DNA of 46,707 bases from Gemmatimonadota bacterium (GTDB taxonomy: Bacteria; Latescibacterota; UBA2968), in assembly GCA_026706845.1 (NCBI GenBank), contig JAPOXY010000241.1, positions 1 to 46,707 on the forward strand. Direction: 5' to 3'. Numbering within the stretch: position 1 is the first letter of the stretch; each line of letters begins with the position of its first letter. The notes below the pieces were generated by a model. The model saw only the letters and a list, made by a program, of their open reading frames with translations, was not told the DNA's origin and made no database searches. Below, piece after piece: positions 25,190-33,528 of the stretch. The translations under genes were made by a program, and so were the position numbers.

Positions 25190-26323
25190 ATGGAGCGGGT
25201 TACATATATTGCGTTGTTTTTGGTGCTGGTTTTTGCAGTTCATCAACCATCTCAAATACAGGGTAGAACGATGATTGTTGCAACGCAGAGTTCATCGGAA
25301 AAGTCAAAAGCTGCAGCCGATTTTGTGGGCGATGGAGTGGGCGATCAGGAGGAGATTTACGCGGCGATTCACGCGTTGCCAGCATCCGGTGGGACGGTGA
25401 CGCTGATGGAAGGGACGTATGATATTCGCAAGGTGAAAGATAAGCTCGGGGGATTGATTATTGACCGCAGCAATGTGACGCTAATAGGGCGGGGTGCAGC
25501 CACGCGGTTGATTCTGGCGCCGGATCAGAATACCAATGTGATCCGAATTATCGGGAATGGCGTGGGAAATATTGTGATTCGAGATCTTTGGGTGGATCAG
25601 AACCGGGATCAGAACCCGTATAATGGAGCGGAGTTTGTGAATATTTCGCACGGGCGGTTCGAGTATAATGGCATTAAAGCGTTTTGTGCAGAGCCGGGTG
25701 GGTCCTGTCCGGAGCCGACACACAATATTACGATTGAGAATTGTACGGTGCTGAACGCGCAGAGGCTGGGTATTATGCTGGATGGTCCCAATATGCGGGT
25801 GGTGAATAACCGCCTGGGCAATGCCCATTCCGATGCGGTGGAGCTTCTGGAGGGTCCGGGCTTTGTGATGGGAAATTTTGTAGAGATTACCGGGCGCACG
25901 CATGTGGCGGTGGGTTCTGATCGTGGAAATTCGATCATTATGGCAAATAATGTCGTGCATGTGCGAGAGGGAGGAGATCTGGATATCGCTTTTCGATCCT
26001 GGGCAGATTCCGAGCGGCATGTGATTTCCAATAATATTGTTATGGTGGATAAAGGCGGAAAGCTGGGGCTGGCGATGGATGTGCGTGGGTTTGATACGTC
26101 TATTACGGGAAATGTGATTCGAGGCCGGGGCGAGGCGGAGCGCCTGCCGCTGTGGCTTACTGGTGCAGGTATGGCGGTTACTGGCAATCATTTTCAGAAT
26201 GTAGAACTGATTGTAAATGACCAGACCGGTACGAATCGTCCGATTTTGATTCAGGGTAATGTGATGGAAAATTCCAGAGTTTCGCATGAGGTGGGAAATT
26301 TGATTCGCTCGGAGGGAGATTGA
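25190..26323 (+). CDS. Secreted right-handed beta-helix protein
   Basis: The protein has 377 residues. A signal peptide ends near 'SQIQG' (about residue 25). The opening 'GDQEEIYAAIHALPASGGTVTLMEGTYDI' is the usual first turn of pectate-lyase-like beta-helices. The rest is short repeated strands with asparagine ladders, for example 'HNITIENCTVLNAQRLGIMLD' and 'NNRLGNAHSDAVEL'. Many such proteins are polysaccharide lyases, epimerases or hydrolases; no specific catalytic set is recognisable here. It starts 15 bases after the methylase gene and slightly overlaps the leader of the VOC gene. A role in extracellular glycan breakdown fits the neighbourhood but is inferred. Confidence 0.8.
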   Translation: MERVTYIALFLVLVFAVHQPSQIQGRTMIVATQSSSEKSKAAADFVGDGVGDQEEIYAAIHALPASGGTVTLMEGTYDIRKVKDKLGGLIIDRSNVTLIGRGAATRLILAPDQNTNVIRIIGNGVGNIVIRDLWVDQNRDQNPYNGAEFVNISHGRFEYNGIKAFCAEPGGSCPEPTHNITIENCTVLNAQRLGIMLDGPNMRVVNNRLGNAHSDAVELLEGPGFVMGNFVEITGRTHVAVGSDRGNSIIMANNVVHVREGGDLDIAFRSWADSERHVISNNIVMVDKGGKLGLAMDVRGFDTSITGNVIRGRGEAERLPLWLTGAGMAVTGNHFQNVELIVNDQTGTNRPILIQGNVMENSRVSHEVGNLIRSEGD

Positions 26324-26325
26324 GT

Positions 26326-26760
26326 ATGGGAGAAAACAAGCTGTTGTTTGACCACATCCATATTATCAGCGAGGATCCGCGAGCTTCGGCAGCGTGGTAC
26401 GTCGATAAATTAGGCGCGACGATTAATAGTGAGTACGAACTTCGCAGCGCGCCGCAGATCAACGTGAGTCTGGGAGAATTGACGCTTCTGATCCGAGGAA
26501 GACGCTCCGGTGAAGATCCGTCCAGGCCCGCGCCTATGCGCGATTTTGAGGATTATTCGAGCCATAACGAATACGGTACCGATCATTTTGGTTTTACATA
26601 TCGAGGCGACTTGCAGGCGTATTGCGAGGTGTTGCGCGATAAAGGGGTAGAGTTCGTAGTCGAGCCGTGGGAATTTATCCCCGGTAGCGGCGGTGTGATA
26701 TGTTATATCGCTGCACCCGATGGTGTCAGTATTGAGCTTGTTCAGGCGAGGCAGCATTGA
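26326..26760 (+). CDS. VOC-superfamily (glyoxalase/dioxygenase fold) protein
   Basis: The 144-residue protein has two beta-alpha-beta-beta-beta units typical of the vicinal oxygen chelate fold. Candidate metal ligands are H10 or H12 in 'FDHIHII', H87 in 'GTDHFGF' and E137 in 'SIELVQ'. Members include glyoxalase I, extradiol dioxygenases and methylmalonyl-CoA epimerase. ATG 26326 lies seven bases after ggagggaga (26311-26319), so the TTG six bases earlier is too close and rejected. It follows the beta-helix gene by two bases. The reaction is not known. Confidence 0.8.
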   Translation: MGENKLLFDHIHIISEDPRASAAWYVDKLGATINSEYELRSAPQINVSLGELTLLIRGRRSGEDPSRPAPMRDFEDYSSHNEYGTDHFGFTYRGDLQAYCEVLRDKGVEFVVEPWEFIPGSGGVICYIAAPDGVSIELVQARQH

Positions 26761-26884
26761 TTGGTAGGGCGATATCGATGTAGATAAGAATAGCTTCTTG
26801 CCTCTTGAAGCCATCTGCATTATGTTAGATAGATAATGAAACTCTATATTGATTATTTGTGTCGGATAATAGAGGAGATTTGGC

Positions 26885-27781
26885 ATGTCAGAACAGAAAT
26901 ATCGCGTGGCACCGCCGGGGTTTACGCGGGATCAGTGGGACGAATTTCAAGAGGATGGCATGCTCGTTGTGGAAGACGCACTGACAGACGAGGAATGCGA
27001 TCGCTATATCGAGATGATGGATGCTGCAGCTACCCGCAGTGAAAAATACGATTCAGCGAAATTTTTTGGTCCAAACAATATCGTAGAACGGTATCCCGAA
27101 TTTGCCGAGTTGATTGATCATCCCCGGCATATCGGTTTTATGCACGATGTGTATGGCGAATTGTTAAAGCTCCATATTTCTCAATTTTTTTTGCGTCCCC
27201 GCGATACGAGCCGCAACAAGTGGCATCCCGATGGCGCACGCGCAGTGCCCTATGGCGTTTTTTCACCGGTTTTGCCCATACAAATCAAAGTGGCGTATTG
27301 GCTGACTGATCTTCCCGATCCGGATATGGGAAATTTTGTCTATATGCCCGGCAGCCACAAGGGGCAGTATTTTGATTTTTACGATACCCATGATGAAGTT
27401 CCCGGCGAAAAAGTAATTTGTCCAAAGCGCGGCACGATGACGTTTATGCACTGCAATACCTGGCATCGCGTGGCGCCCAATAATACGGATACCGTGAGAA
27501 AGAACATCTTTTTGGCTTATTGTCCGTCGTGGATTTGCGAAGCGGACAGGCACCAATGCGATCCCGATTGGCTCGCCACGCTCAACCGCGAGCAGCGCAT
27601 TATTATGCGAAGCTATAATGGCGGATATGCGAGGACCAAGCCCGCAGCCAGTGAATTTCCGCTCTTTCTGGATCGGGAAACGGGTTCTGATCGAGACTAT
27701 GGCGTTTGGCCCGATCACGTTGCGTTGCATCGGCGCAAACGCATGACCACCGTTGAAAAATTTGAGTTGGCATCCGCTTGA
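26885..27781 (+). CDS. Phytanoyl-CoA dioxygenase-family (PhyH) Fe(II)/2-oxoglutarate oxygenase
   Basis: The protein has 298 residues. The facial triad is visible: H114-x-D116 in 'WHPDG' and H194 in 'NTWHRVAPN', with R205 in 'VRKNIFL' in place to hold 2-oxoglutarate. 'YMPGSHKGQY' is the common family segment before the second half. These soluble enzymes hydroxylate diverse small molecules, including ectoine, phosphonates and natural products. An agaggaga site precedes the ATG. The stop region abuts the D-2-hydroxyacid dehydrogenase gene, whose ribosome site follows at once, so the two probably act in one pathway: hydroxylation, then oxidation or reduction of a 2-hydroxy acid. Confidence 0.9.
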   Translation: MSEQKYRVAPPGFTRDQWDEFQEDGMLVVEDALTDEECDRYIEMMDAAATRSEKYDSAKFFGPNNIVERYPEFAELIDHPRHIGFMHDVYGELLKLHISQFFLRPRDTSRNKWHPDGARAVPYGVFSPVLPIQIKVAYWLTDLPDPDMGNFVYMPGSHKGQYFDFYDTHDEVPGEKVICPKRGTMTFMHCNTWHRVAPNNTDTVRKNIFLAYCPSWICEADRHQCDPDWLATLNREQRIIMRSYNGGYARTKPAASEFPLFLDRETGSDRDYGVWPDHVALHRRKRMTTVEKFELASA

Positions 27782-27795
27782 TGCAGGAGGCTGCT

Positions 27796-28740
27796 GTGAA
27801 AGTATTGATTAACGATCGCCTGGACGATCACCACCTGGTACAGATTCAATCGTCGGTTGATGATATCGACCTGATTATCCCCGAGTCAAGTGATGATGCG
27901 CTGGAAATTATGCCCGAAATTGACATCATTTTTGGGGGTATGAGCCGCGATATGTTCAAACGTGCCGAACGCTTGAAGTGGGTGCAGACCTGGGGCGCGG
28001 GCGTCGATGGCATGATGTATGCCGAATTTATCCATAGTGAGGTGATTCTGACGAGTGCAAAGGGCACTGTGGGCGTTCATTTGTCGGAACACGCGATGGC
28101 TCTTTTGCTCGGATTGACGCGAGGAATTGCGCGCGCGGTCCGAACGGCTGATTGGAATGAGCGTATGCCCATTCGCCACGCATCGTGGGAATTGATCGAT
28201 AAAACAATGGGTATTGTGGGGTTGGGGGGCACTGGATGCGATGTGGCAATTCGGGCGCATGCGTTTGGCATGAAAATTATAGCTGTTGATCCAGAAGACG
28301 TCGAGGTGCCAGACTGTGTAGAGGCATGCTGGAAGATGGATCGTTTTTACGATCTTTTATCCGCGTCTGACATCGTGGTGGTCTGCTGTCCATTGACAGA
28401 GGAAACGCGCGGGCTTTTTGACCACCTGGCATTTGAGAAGATGCAGAATCACGCGCTTTTGATCAATGTCACGCGGGGTAAAATTATGGATGACGCCTCT
28501 CTGGTTGCGGCATTGGAAACCGGACAGATTGCCGGGGCGGGGTTAGATGTGACGCCACAAGAGCCATTGCCGGACGATCATCCGCTGTGGCATATGCCCA
28601 ATGTTATTATCACACCGCATACTGCAGGGGGGTCTCCCAATAGACAGGATCGCATTGTGAATCTGTTTTGCGAAAACTTGCGGCGTTTTCTGAATGGGGA
28701 AGATATGCTGAGTGTGATCGATAACAATAAGGGGTATTGA
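27796..28740 (+). CDS. D-isomer-specific 2-hydroxyacid dehydrogenase
   Basis: This 314-residue NAD-dependent enzyme interconverts a 2-oxo acid and its D-2-hydroxy acid. The nucleotide motif 'GIVGLGGTG' (139-147), R227 in 'VTRGKI', E256 in 'PQEPLP' and H275 in 'TPHTAGGS' are the conserved binding and catalytic residues. GTG 27796 is chosen because caggagg (27784-27790) lies five bases upstream, and the protein begins 'MKVLIND' as in the family. Earlier ATG and TTG codons would place the ribosome site inside the gene. It is 14 bases from the PhyH gene. The specific acid is unknown. Confidence 0.92.
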   Translation: MKVLINDRLDDHHLVQIQSSVDDIDLIIPESSDDALEIMPEIDIIFGGMSRDMFKRAERLKWVQTWGAGVDGMMYAEFIHSEVILTSAKGTVGVHLSEHAMALLLGLTRGIARAVRTADWNERMPIRHASWELIDKTMGIVGLGGTGCDVAIRAHAFGMKIIAVDPEDVEVPDCVEACWKMDRFYDLLSASDIVVVCCPLTEETRGLFDHLAFEKMQNHALLINVTRGKIMDDASLVAALETGQIAGAGLDVTPQEPLPDDHPLWHMPNVIITPHTAGGSPNRQDRIVNLFCENLRRFLNGEDMLSVIDNNKGY

Positions 28741-28752
28741 ATACGTTTTCTC

Positions 28753-28782
28753 TTGACACAATGTTACATATATATTGATATT
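28753..28782 (+). promoter_or_regulatory. Candidate promoter upstream of the structured leader
   Basis: A perfect TTGACA (28753-28758) lies 18 bases before GATATT (28777-28782), which matches four of six -10 positions. Downstream, perfect TATAAT hexamers occur at 28817-28822 and 28829-28834, but neither has a good -35 box at the right distance. Transcription from this region would read into the hairpin and terminator element that follows. Confidence 0.45.
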
Positions 28783-28840
28783 TACAACGAAGCAGGTGCT
28801 GGCGTGTATTACTCAGTATAATTCTAAATATAATGGTCTC

Positions 28841-28927
28841 GGGCAAGGGTGACTCGAGGTCATGTGCCCTTCTCTCAAGTAGGAATCCCTGTGTTGGGAT
28901 CACCGAATCGGGAGAAGGGCGTTTTTT
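28841..28927 (+). promoter_or_regulatory. Attenuator/riboswitch-like leader with competing hairpins
   Basis: Hairpin 1 forms from GGGCA (28841-28845) with TGCCC (28865-28869) and, inside it, TGAC (28850-28853) with GTCA (28859-28862). Hairpin 2 is an intrinsic terminator: GCCCTTCTC (28866-28874) pairs with GAGAAGGGC (28912-28920) and is followed by G and six T. Bases 28866-28869 belong to both, so the two structures exclude each other. The terminator loop holds two small stems, ATCCC/GGGAT and CCG/CGG. I do not recognise a known riboswitch class. The DUF6785 gene starts 65 bases after the T run. Confidence 0.7.
28866..28927 (+). terminator. Intrinsic terminator in the DUF6785 gene leader
   Basis: A nine-base perfect GC-rich stem (28866-28874 with 28912-28920) is followed by six T (28922-28927). 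It could simply end the upstream PhyH/dehydrogenase transcript, but its 5' arm is also used by a competing upstream hairpin, so conditional read-through into the membrane protein gene is plausible. Confidence 0.82.
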
Positions 28928-28991
28928 GTGTGGCAGCACCCTTGTAAGGCGTTATATTAGGCGGTCAGAAAGGTAAGAAGGAGGTTTTTGA

Positions 28992-30938
28992 GTGGCTTTA
29001 GCAAGAGAAGTAAGCATTTCCGAATCTGTCAGGCCTGCCGTGACACTCCGCGCACTCGTTTTGGGCACTTTTCTCACGGTGATGGCGACGGTTGCCGGGT
29101 CTTACGCGAGATTTATTCTTCACACTACGAGGTTGGACCAAAACCATCTTTCAGTCGCTGCTGTTTTTCCCATTGTTGTGATCGCGCTCGTGCTTTTGCG
29201 CCCGCTCAAGCTGAGTCGGGGCGAGCTTATTGTCATGTTTACTATGGCATTGATTGGCGCGACTATGCCCACGTATTTTGTCGGGAAATTGATCGCCAAT
29301 TTTACGGTGCCGTACTATCTGGCAACACCTGAGAATCAGTGGGCTACCTATTACGAACCCTATTTGCAAGAGTGGTCTATTCTGCCCGCGGGCGAACCCC
29401 TGCGGTGGTTTTTTGAAGGGCTGCCGCGCGGGGTTTCTGTGCCGTGGGATGCGTGGATTGTGCCGGTGTTCTGGTGGATGACTGTGATTGCGGCTTTTTA
29501 TGGCTGCTGCCTTTTTTTAATGGTTATTCTGCGAAAGCAGTGGATTGAGCACGAGCGCATTGATTACCCGTTGATGGAAATGCCCTTGGCCGTGATGGAG
29601 GAGGACAACAGGCGGGGCTTTTTTCCAATTCCCATTATGAATAACCCGTTGTTCTGGGCGGGCTTCAGTCTTACGTTGTGTATTATTCTGTGGAATGTCA
29701 TTTCATATTTTAGCCCGACCTTTCCGACGATTCCCTGGCGCTTTGGGGGTATTCAGTTTGGGCGCGAATTTCCCCCCATTCCCGTGCGGCTATATCTGAT
29801 GGTTGTGGGCTTTGGGTATTTTATCAATCTGGATATTTCGCTGAGCCTGTGGGTTTTCAATGTTCTGACCAATCTGGAAAATGGCTTTTTTAACCGCTTT
29901 GGACTAAAAGCCGGTACAGATGAGGAGTATTCCACGGGACCCCTGGCGATGGGCGCGCAGTCCATGGGAGCGTTTATCGTGGTGGTACTGGTTGGCTTCT
30001 GGATGGCGCGCGGGCATTTGCGCAGGGTTTTTCGCAAGGCATTTTATCGCGATGATTCGGTTGATGATTCCGATGAGATTGTTTCGTATCGCACAGCGGT
30101 TTTTGGCATTATAGCCTGTTCTGCCTATCTGGTCGTCTGGCATTTGGCAACGGGCATGGCGTTTAAGTATATCCCGATTTTTCTTTTTGGCGCTCTGGTC
30201 ATGTATCTGGGAATTACGCGGGTTATTGCAGAGACCGGTCTGATTTCTATTCGCGCCCCTCTGATGCCGCAACCTTTTGCCATGTTTGTGATGGGGTCGG
30301 ATGTACTTTCGCAACAGACGCAGGTTTCCATCGCGCTTTCGTATTCATGGTGCAGCGATACCAAAACCACGATTATGCCCGCGCTTGCCCATTCTGTAAA
30401 GCTTTACGATACTATTCGGGTCAATCAGCGGCGGTTGATTATTCCCATTGTTCTGGCGATGGCCGCAGGGGTGGTGGCTACATTTATCTATACAATTTAT
30501 ATGGGCTATTTGAATGGCGCTGCAAATTACGGGGGTATTTTTCATGGGGGGCTCGCGCGGTTTCCCTGGGATAATCTGGTCAAAAAGTCGAAAGATCCCT
30601 TTTCGGTACAGTGGCTGCCCATTATGTATATGAGTATTGGTGCTGCAGTAACACTGCTCTTGATGATCTTGCGCTATCGGGTTTCGTGGTGGCCGCTGCA
30701 TCCGATTGGGTTTGCTGCCGGGCCGGTTTATCCTGTGAATAATGTCATTTTTGCAATTTTTCTCGCCTGGGCGATCAAGTCTATTGTTTTGCGGCTTGGC
30801 GGCATTCGCGCCTATCGCGCTGGTCGGCCGTTTTTTATTGGGCTTATTATGGGGCATTTTGTAGGGGCTGGTATTTCGTTTGTCGTCGATATGATCTGGT
30901 TTCCGGGGCAGGGGCATAGCATTCCGTTTTCGGATTAG
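28992..30938 (+). CDS. DUF6785/DUF6784 polytopic membrane protein, OPT-transporter-like
   Basis: This 648-residue protein with roughly 14-16 hydrophobic segments belongs in the inner membrane. It resembles the DUF6785 (N-terminal) and DUF6784 (C-terminal) proteins of Planctomycetes and FCB-type bacteria, including 'RKQWIEHERIDYPLMEMPL' near residues 181-199, a segment also similar to oligopeptide-transporter (OPT) proteins. A small-molecule uptake role is inferred from this resemblance. GTG 28992 is preceded by aagaaggagg at 28976-28985. It is followed 28 bases later by an acid-sugar dehydratase-like gene, so it may import that substrate. Its leader holds a probable attenuator. Confidence 0.75.
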   Translation: MALAREVSISESVRPAVTLRALVLGTFLTVMATVAGSYARFILHTTRLDQNHLSVAAVFPIVVIALVLLRPLKLSRGELIVMFTMALIGATMPTYFVGKLIANFTVPYYLATPENQWATYYEPYLQEWSILPAGEPLRWFFEGLPRGVSVPWDAWIVPVFWWMTVIAAFYGCCLFLMVILRKQWIEHERIDYPLMEMPLAVMEEDNRRGFFPIPIMNNPLFWAGFSLTLCIILWNVISYFSPTFPTIPWRFGGIQFGREFPPIPVRLYLMVVGFGYFINLDISLSLWVFNVLTNLENGFFNRFGLKAGTDEEYSTGPLAMGAQSMGAFIVVVLVGFWMARGHLRRVFRKAFYRDDSVDDSDEIVSYRTAVFGIIACSAYLVVWHLATGMAFKYIPIFLFGALVMYLGITRVIAETGLISIRAPLMPQPFAMFVMGSDVLSQQTQVSIALSYSWCSDTKTTIMPALAHSVKLYDTIRVNQRRLIIPIVLAMAAGVVATFIYTIYMGYLNGAANYGGIFHGGLARFPWDNLVKKSKDPFSVQWLPIMYMSIGAAVTLLLMILRYRVSWWPLHPIGFAAGPVYPVNNVIFAIFLAWAIKSIVLRLGGIRAYRAGRPFFIGLIMGHFVGAGISFVVDMIWFPGQGHSIPFSD

Positions 30939-30966
30939 AATTAACCTTTTTCGAGGAGTTGTGGGA

Positions 30967-32058
30967 ATGAAAATTACAGGTATTGAACTCGACGCCGTGC
31001 GTGTCAATCACCGGGGGGATTGGGTGTTTGTACATGTGCTTACAGATGAGGGTATCCGGGGAATAGGGGAGATGCGCTCGGGAAGCAATTATGCGGCGCA
31101 ACTATCGGCTTTGCGCGCTCTGGGTGAAACGGCCAAAGGATGCGATCCGAGAAGGATTGAAGCTTTTGTTTCGCGCTATACAAGCACAGAGCGCACAAAG
31201 GTGGAATTGTTCGCCTTGAGTGCATTTGAACAGGCATTGTGGGACATTTTGGGCAAATCGCTCAATGTGCCCGTTCACGCGCTTTTGGGGGGCGCGTGTC
31301 GAGACGAGATCCGGCTGTATGCCAATATCAATCGGGCGACGACGGACCGTTCGCCTGAGGGATTTGCCAAGAATGCCGCTGCTGCGGTGGCAGAGGGGTT
31401 TGATGCGGTCAAGTTGGACCCTTTTGACGGGGTGCGCGGTGCCGACAATGCCAGAGACGCTGCAAGGGGTATTGCGTGTATGCAAGCAGTTCGTGAAGCT
31501 ATCGGGACAGAGGTCGATTTGCTCGTGGATTGTCACAGTAAGTTCACGGTTCGCGGCGCGATTGAGGTCGCGGATGCGTTGCGCGATGTCAATCTGTTCT
31601 GGTTTGAGCAACCCACACCCGAAGCGAGTCTCGATAATTGTCTTGCAGTTAAAGAAAGGTGTGGATTGACCATTGCGGGAGGCGAACAGCGGGGCTTGCG
31701 ACGGGATTGGGTTGAGGTGGTGGAGAATCTCAGCATGCATATTCCCATGCCCGATGTGACGGTTGTGGGCGGTATCGGCGAGTTAAAAAAAATAGGGGAT
31801 ATGCTCCACGCCTGGGGGCTGCCCACCGCGCCACACGGTCCCTTTGGTCCGGTGGTGATCGCGGCTGGCGTGCATGCGATGGCTTCTTTACCCGGATTTC
31901 TCATTCTGGAATACGGATGGGGAGAGATTCCCTGGCGAAAAGATCTGACTATTCCCGGCGAGGAGATTGTGAATGGACGCATTCGCATCAATGATCGCCC
32001 GGGCCTCGGCGTTGAATTAAATCCCGAGATGGTAGAGAAGCATAGAGTTCAGGTATAG
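30967..32058 (+). CDS. Mandelate racemase/muconate lactonizing-type enolase-superfamily enzyme (acid-sugar dehydratase-like)
   Basis: The protein has 363 residues. All metal ligands are present: D188 ('LLVDCHSKF'), E214 ('FEQPTP') and E240 ('AGGEQRG'). H190 follows the first ligand, K149 ('DAVKLDP') lies on the second strand, and H290 in 'APHGPFGP' is the general acid-base position seen in galactonate- and related acid-sugar dehydratases. ATG 30967 follows gaggagtt (30952-30959); the GTG six bases earlier is less well spaced. The likely reaction is dehydration of a sugar acid to a 2-keto-3-deoxy acid. It is coupled to a DUF6785 transporter upstream and a TIM-barrel isomerase downstream. Confidence 0.9.
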   Translation: MKITGIELDAVRVNHRGDWVFVHVLTDEGIRGIGEMRSGSNYAAQLSALRALGETAKGCDPRRIEAFVSRYTSTERTKVELFALSAFEQALWDILGKSLNVPVHALLGGACRDEIRLYANINRATTDRSPEGFAKNAAAAVAEGFDAVKLDPFDGVRGADNARDAARGIACMQAVREAIGTEVDLLVDCHSKFTVRGAIEVADALRDVNLFWFEQPTPEASLDNCLAVKERCGLTIAGGEQRGLRRDWVEVVENLSMHIPMPDVTVVGGIGELKKIGDMLHAWGLPTAPHGPFGPVVIAAGVHAMASLPGFLILEYGWGEIPWRKDLTIPGEEIVNGRIRINDRPGLGVELNPEMVEKHRVQV

Positions 32059-32095
32059 ATAGGATAAGGTTGACTAAAATACAAAGGAGTATTCG

Positions 32096-32953
32096 ATGTT
32101 TAAAAGTCTCAATGCGGGTGCTATTGGTGTAAGAGGTAGCGTTGATGAGTTGATCGGCTATGCAAAACGCGCTGGATTTCAGGGGGTTGATCCCAGTATT
32201 CAGGAGATTACTTCTCTGGTCAATGCGCATGGTGCAGAACATGTAAAAGGGCTGTTTGCCGATGCTGGTTTGAGAATAGGTGCGTGGGGTTTGTCTGTGA
32301 ATTGGCGAGGCAATGAAGCTGAGTACAAAGCCGGTCTATCAAAACTGAAAGAGTTTGCTGCTGCCGCTGCCGCTGTGGGGGCTACGCGGGCTGCTCAATG
32401 GGTGCCTTCTGCTTCTGAAGACCGCAAATTTGGCGATAATTTAAGGTGGCATATTGATCGCTTTAAGCCGATTGCCGAAATTCTGGGTGAGCATGGATGT
32501 AGCCTGGGGCTGGAATTTATTGGGCCGCGCACTCTACGGATTGATAAATCTTATGGATTTATTCATTCGATGGATGGCATGCTCGCACTTGCCCATGCGA
32601 TTGGCACCGGCAATGTGGGGCTGCTTCTCGATTGCTGGCACTGGTACACGGGATTGGGGACTATATCAGACCTGATGGCTATGACCGCTGAAGATGTGGT
32701 GCATGTCCACGTCAATGACGCACCCGATGGCGTTGATGTGAGCGATCAGATTGACAATAAGCGGGCATTGCCGGGTGAGACTGGCGTAATTGACCTGGTT
32801 GGCTTTTTGAGCGTGCTGCAAAAAATTGGCTATGACGGCCCGGTGTCGCCCGAGCCTTTTAGCCAGTCGGTGCGGGAAATGGCGGCGCAAGATGCTGTGC
32901 AAACAACACACGACGCGCTGGATAAGAGTTGGCAAGCCGCTCAGTTATCCTGA
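32096..32953 (+). CDS. Xylose isomerase-like TIM barrel sugar epimerase/isomerase
   Basis: This 285-residue protein of the AP_endonuc_2 superfamily has probable metal ligands E140 ('LGLEFIG'), D179 and H182 ('LLLDCWHW'), H205 ('VHVHVND') and E253 ('VSPEPF'), a set seen in tagatose/psicose epimerases, hydroxypyruvate isomerase and inosose enzymes. A caaaggag site precedes the ATG. It lies 37 bases after the enolase-type gene and 11 bases before a SIS isomerase, forming a compact carbohydrate operon. The exact sugar is unknown. Confidence 0.87.
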   Translation: MFKSLNAGAIGVRGSVDELIGYAKRAGFQGVDPSIQEITSLVNAHGAEHVKGLFADAGLRIGAWGLSVNWRGNEAEYKAGLSKLKEFAAAAAAVGATRAAQWVPSASEDRKFGDNLRWHIDRFKPIAEILGEHGCSLGLEFIGPRTLRIDKSYGFIHSMDGMLALAHAIGTGNVGLLLDCWHWYTGLGTISDLMAMTAEDVVHVHVNDAPDGVDVSDQIDNKRALPGETGVIDLVGFLSVLQKIGYDGPVSPEPFSQSVREMAAQDAVQTTHDALDKSWQAAQLS

Positions 32954-32964
32954 GGAGAATTGCG

Positions 32965-33519
32965 ATGGAGGCTTTTGTCGAGAATTATATCGCACAAAAT
33001 TTGACCTTGCTCAAGTCGCTGGATGCTGGGGCGATAGCCCGTATTATTGCCGAGTTTGGCAAGGCGAGAGATGCGCGCAAGAGAATTTACGCCATCGGGA
33101 ATGGAGGCAGCGCGAGTACGGCGTCGCATTTTGTGAACGATATGGGCAAGGGGGCTTCAATTGGGCGCGAAACGCGTTTTAAGACGATTCCGCTGACGGA
33201 TAATGTGGAATGGATGACGGCGTTGAGCAATGATTTGTGTTACGAAGATGTATATGTCGAGCAATTGAAAAATTTTGCAGAGCCAGACGATGTTTTGCTG
33301 GCGATAAGTGGGAGTGGAAATTCAGAAAATGTGTTGCAGGCGGTGCGGTATGCCAACGATGTGGGCTGTGTTACTATTGGGTTTACGGGATTTGAAGGAG
33401 GAAAGCTGAGAGAACTCGTTCAACATTGCGTGGTGATCCCCTCTGACCACATGGGGCGTATCGAAGATATGCATCTTATTTTGCAACACATGATTTGTTA
33501 TTATTTTATCGAACAGTGA
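32965..33519 (+). CDS. SIS-domain phosphosugar isomerase, GmhA-like
   Basis: The 184-residue cytoplasmic protein matches sedoheptulose-7-phosphate isomerase in size and layout: 'IGNGGSASTASHFVNDM' (44-60), 'ALSNDLCYEDVYVEQL' and 'AISGSGNSENVLQAV'. A late 'IEDMHLILQHMICYYF' helix resembles the E...H active-site helix of GmhA. GmhA supplies the heptose of lipopolysaccharide, but no gmhB or heptosyltransferase is close. In this neighbourhood it may act on a catabolic sugar phosphate. ATG 32965 follows cctgaggaga, and the earlier in-frame TTG lies within the preceding gene. Confidence 0.85.
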   Translation: MEAFVENYIAQNLTLLKSLDAGAIARIIAEFGKARDARKRIYAIGNGGSASTASHFVNDMGKGASIGRETRFKTIPLTDNVEWMTALSNDLCYEDVYVEQLKNFAEPDDVLLAISGSGNSENVLQAVRYANDVGCVTIGFTGFEGGKLRELVQHCVVIPSDHMGRIEDMHLILQHMICYYFIEQ

Positions 33520-33528
33520 GCATTATGC

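Noticed and set aside
25481-26287. Reverse-strand open frame of 268 codons
   Set aside because: It is antisense to the beta-helix gene; low-complexity His/Asn/Ile composition and no recognisable family.
26791-26811. Small hairpin GCTTC/GAAGC before the PhyH gene
   Set aside because: A five-base stem with no T run or conserved feature; chance occurrence is likely. The GATAAT just before the ribosome site is too close to the start codon to be a useful -10 box.
28841-28905. T-box, TPP, cobalamin or 4.5S RNA identity for the leader
   Set aside because: The AGGGTGAC and GGGATCACC stretches resemble parts of such RNAs, but the defining core motifs of each class are missing.
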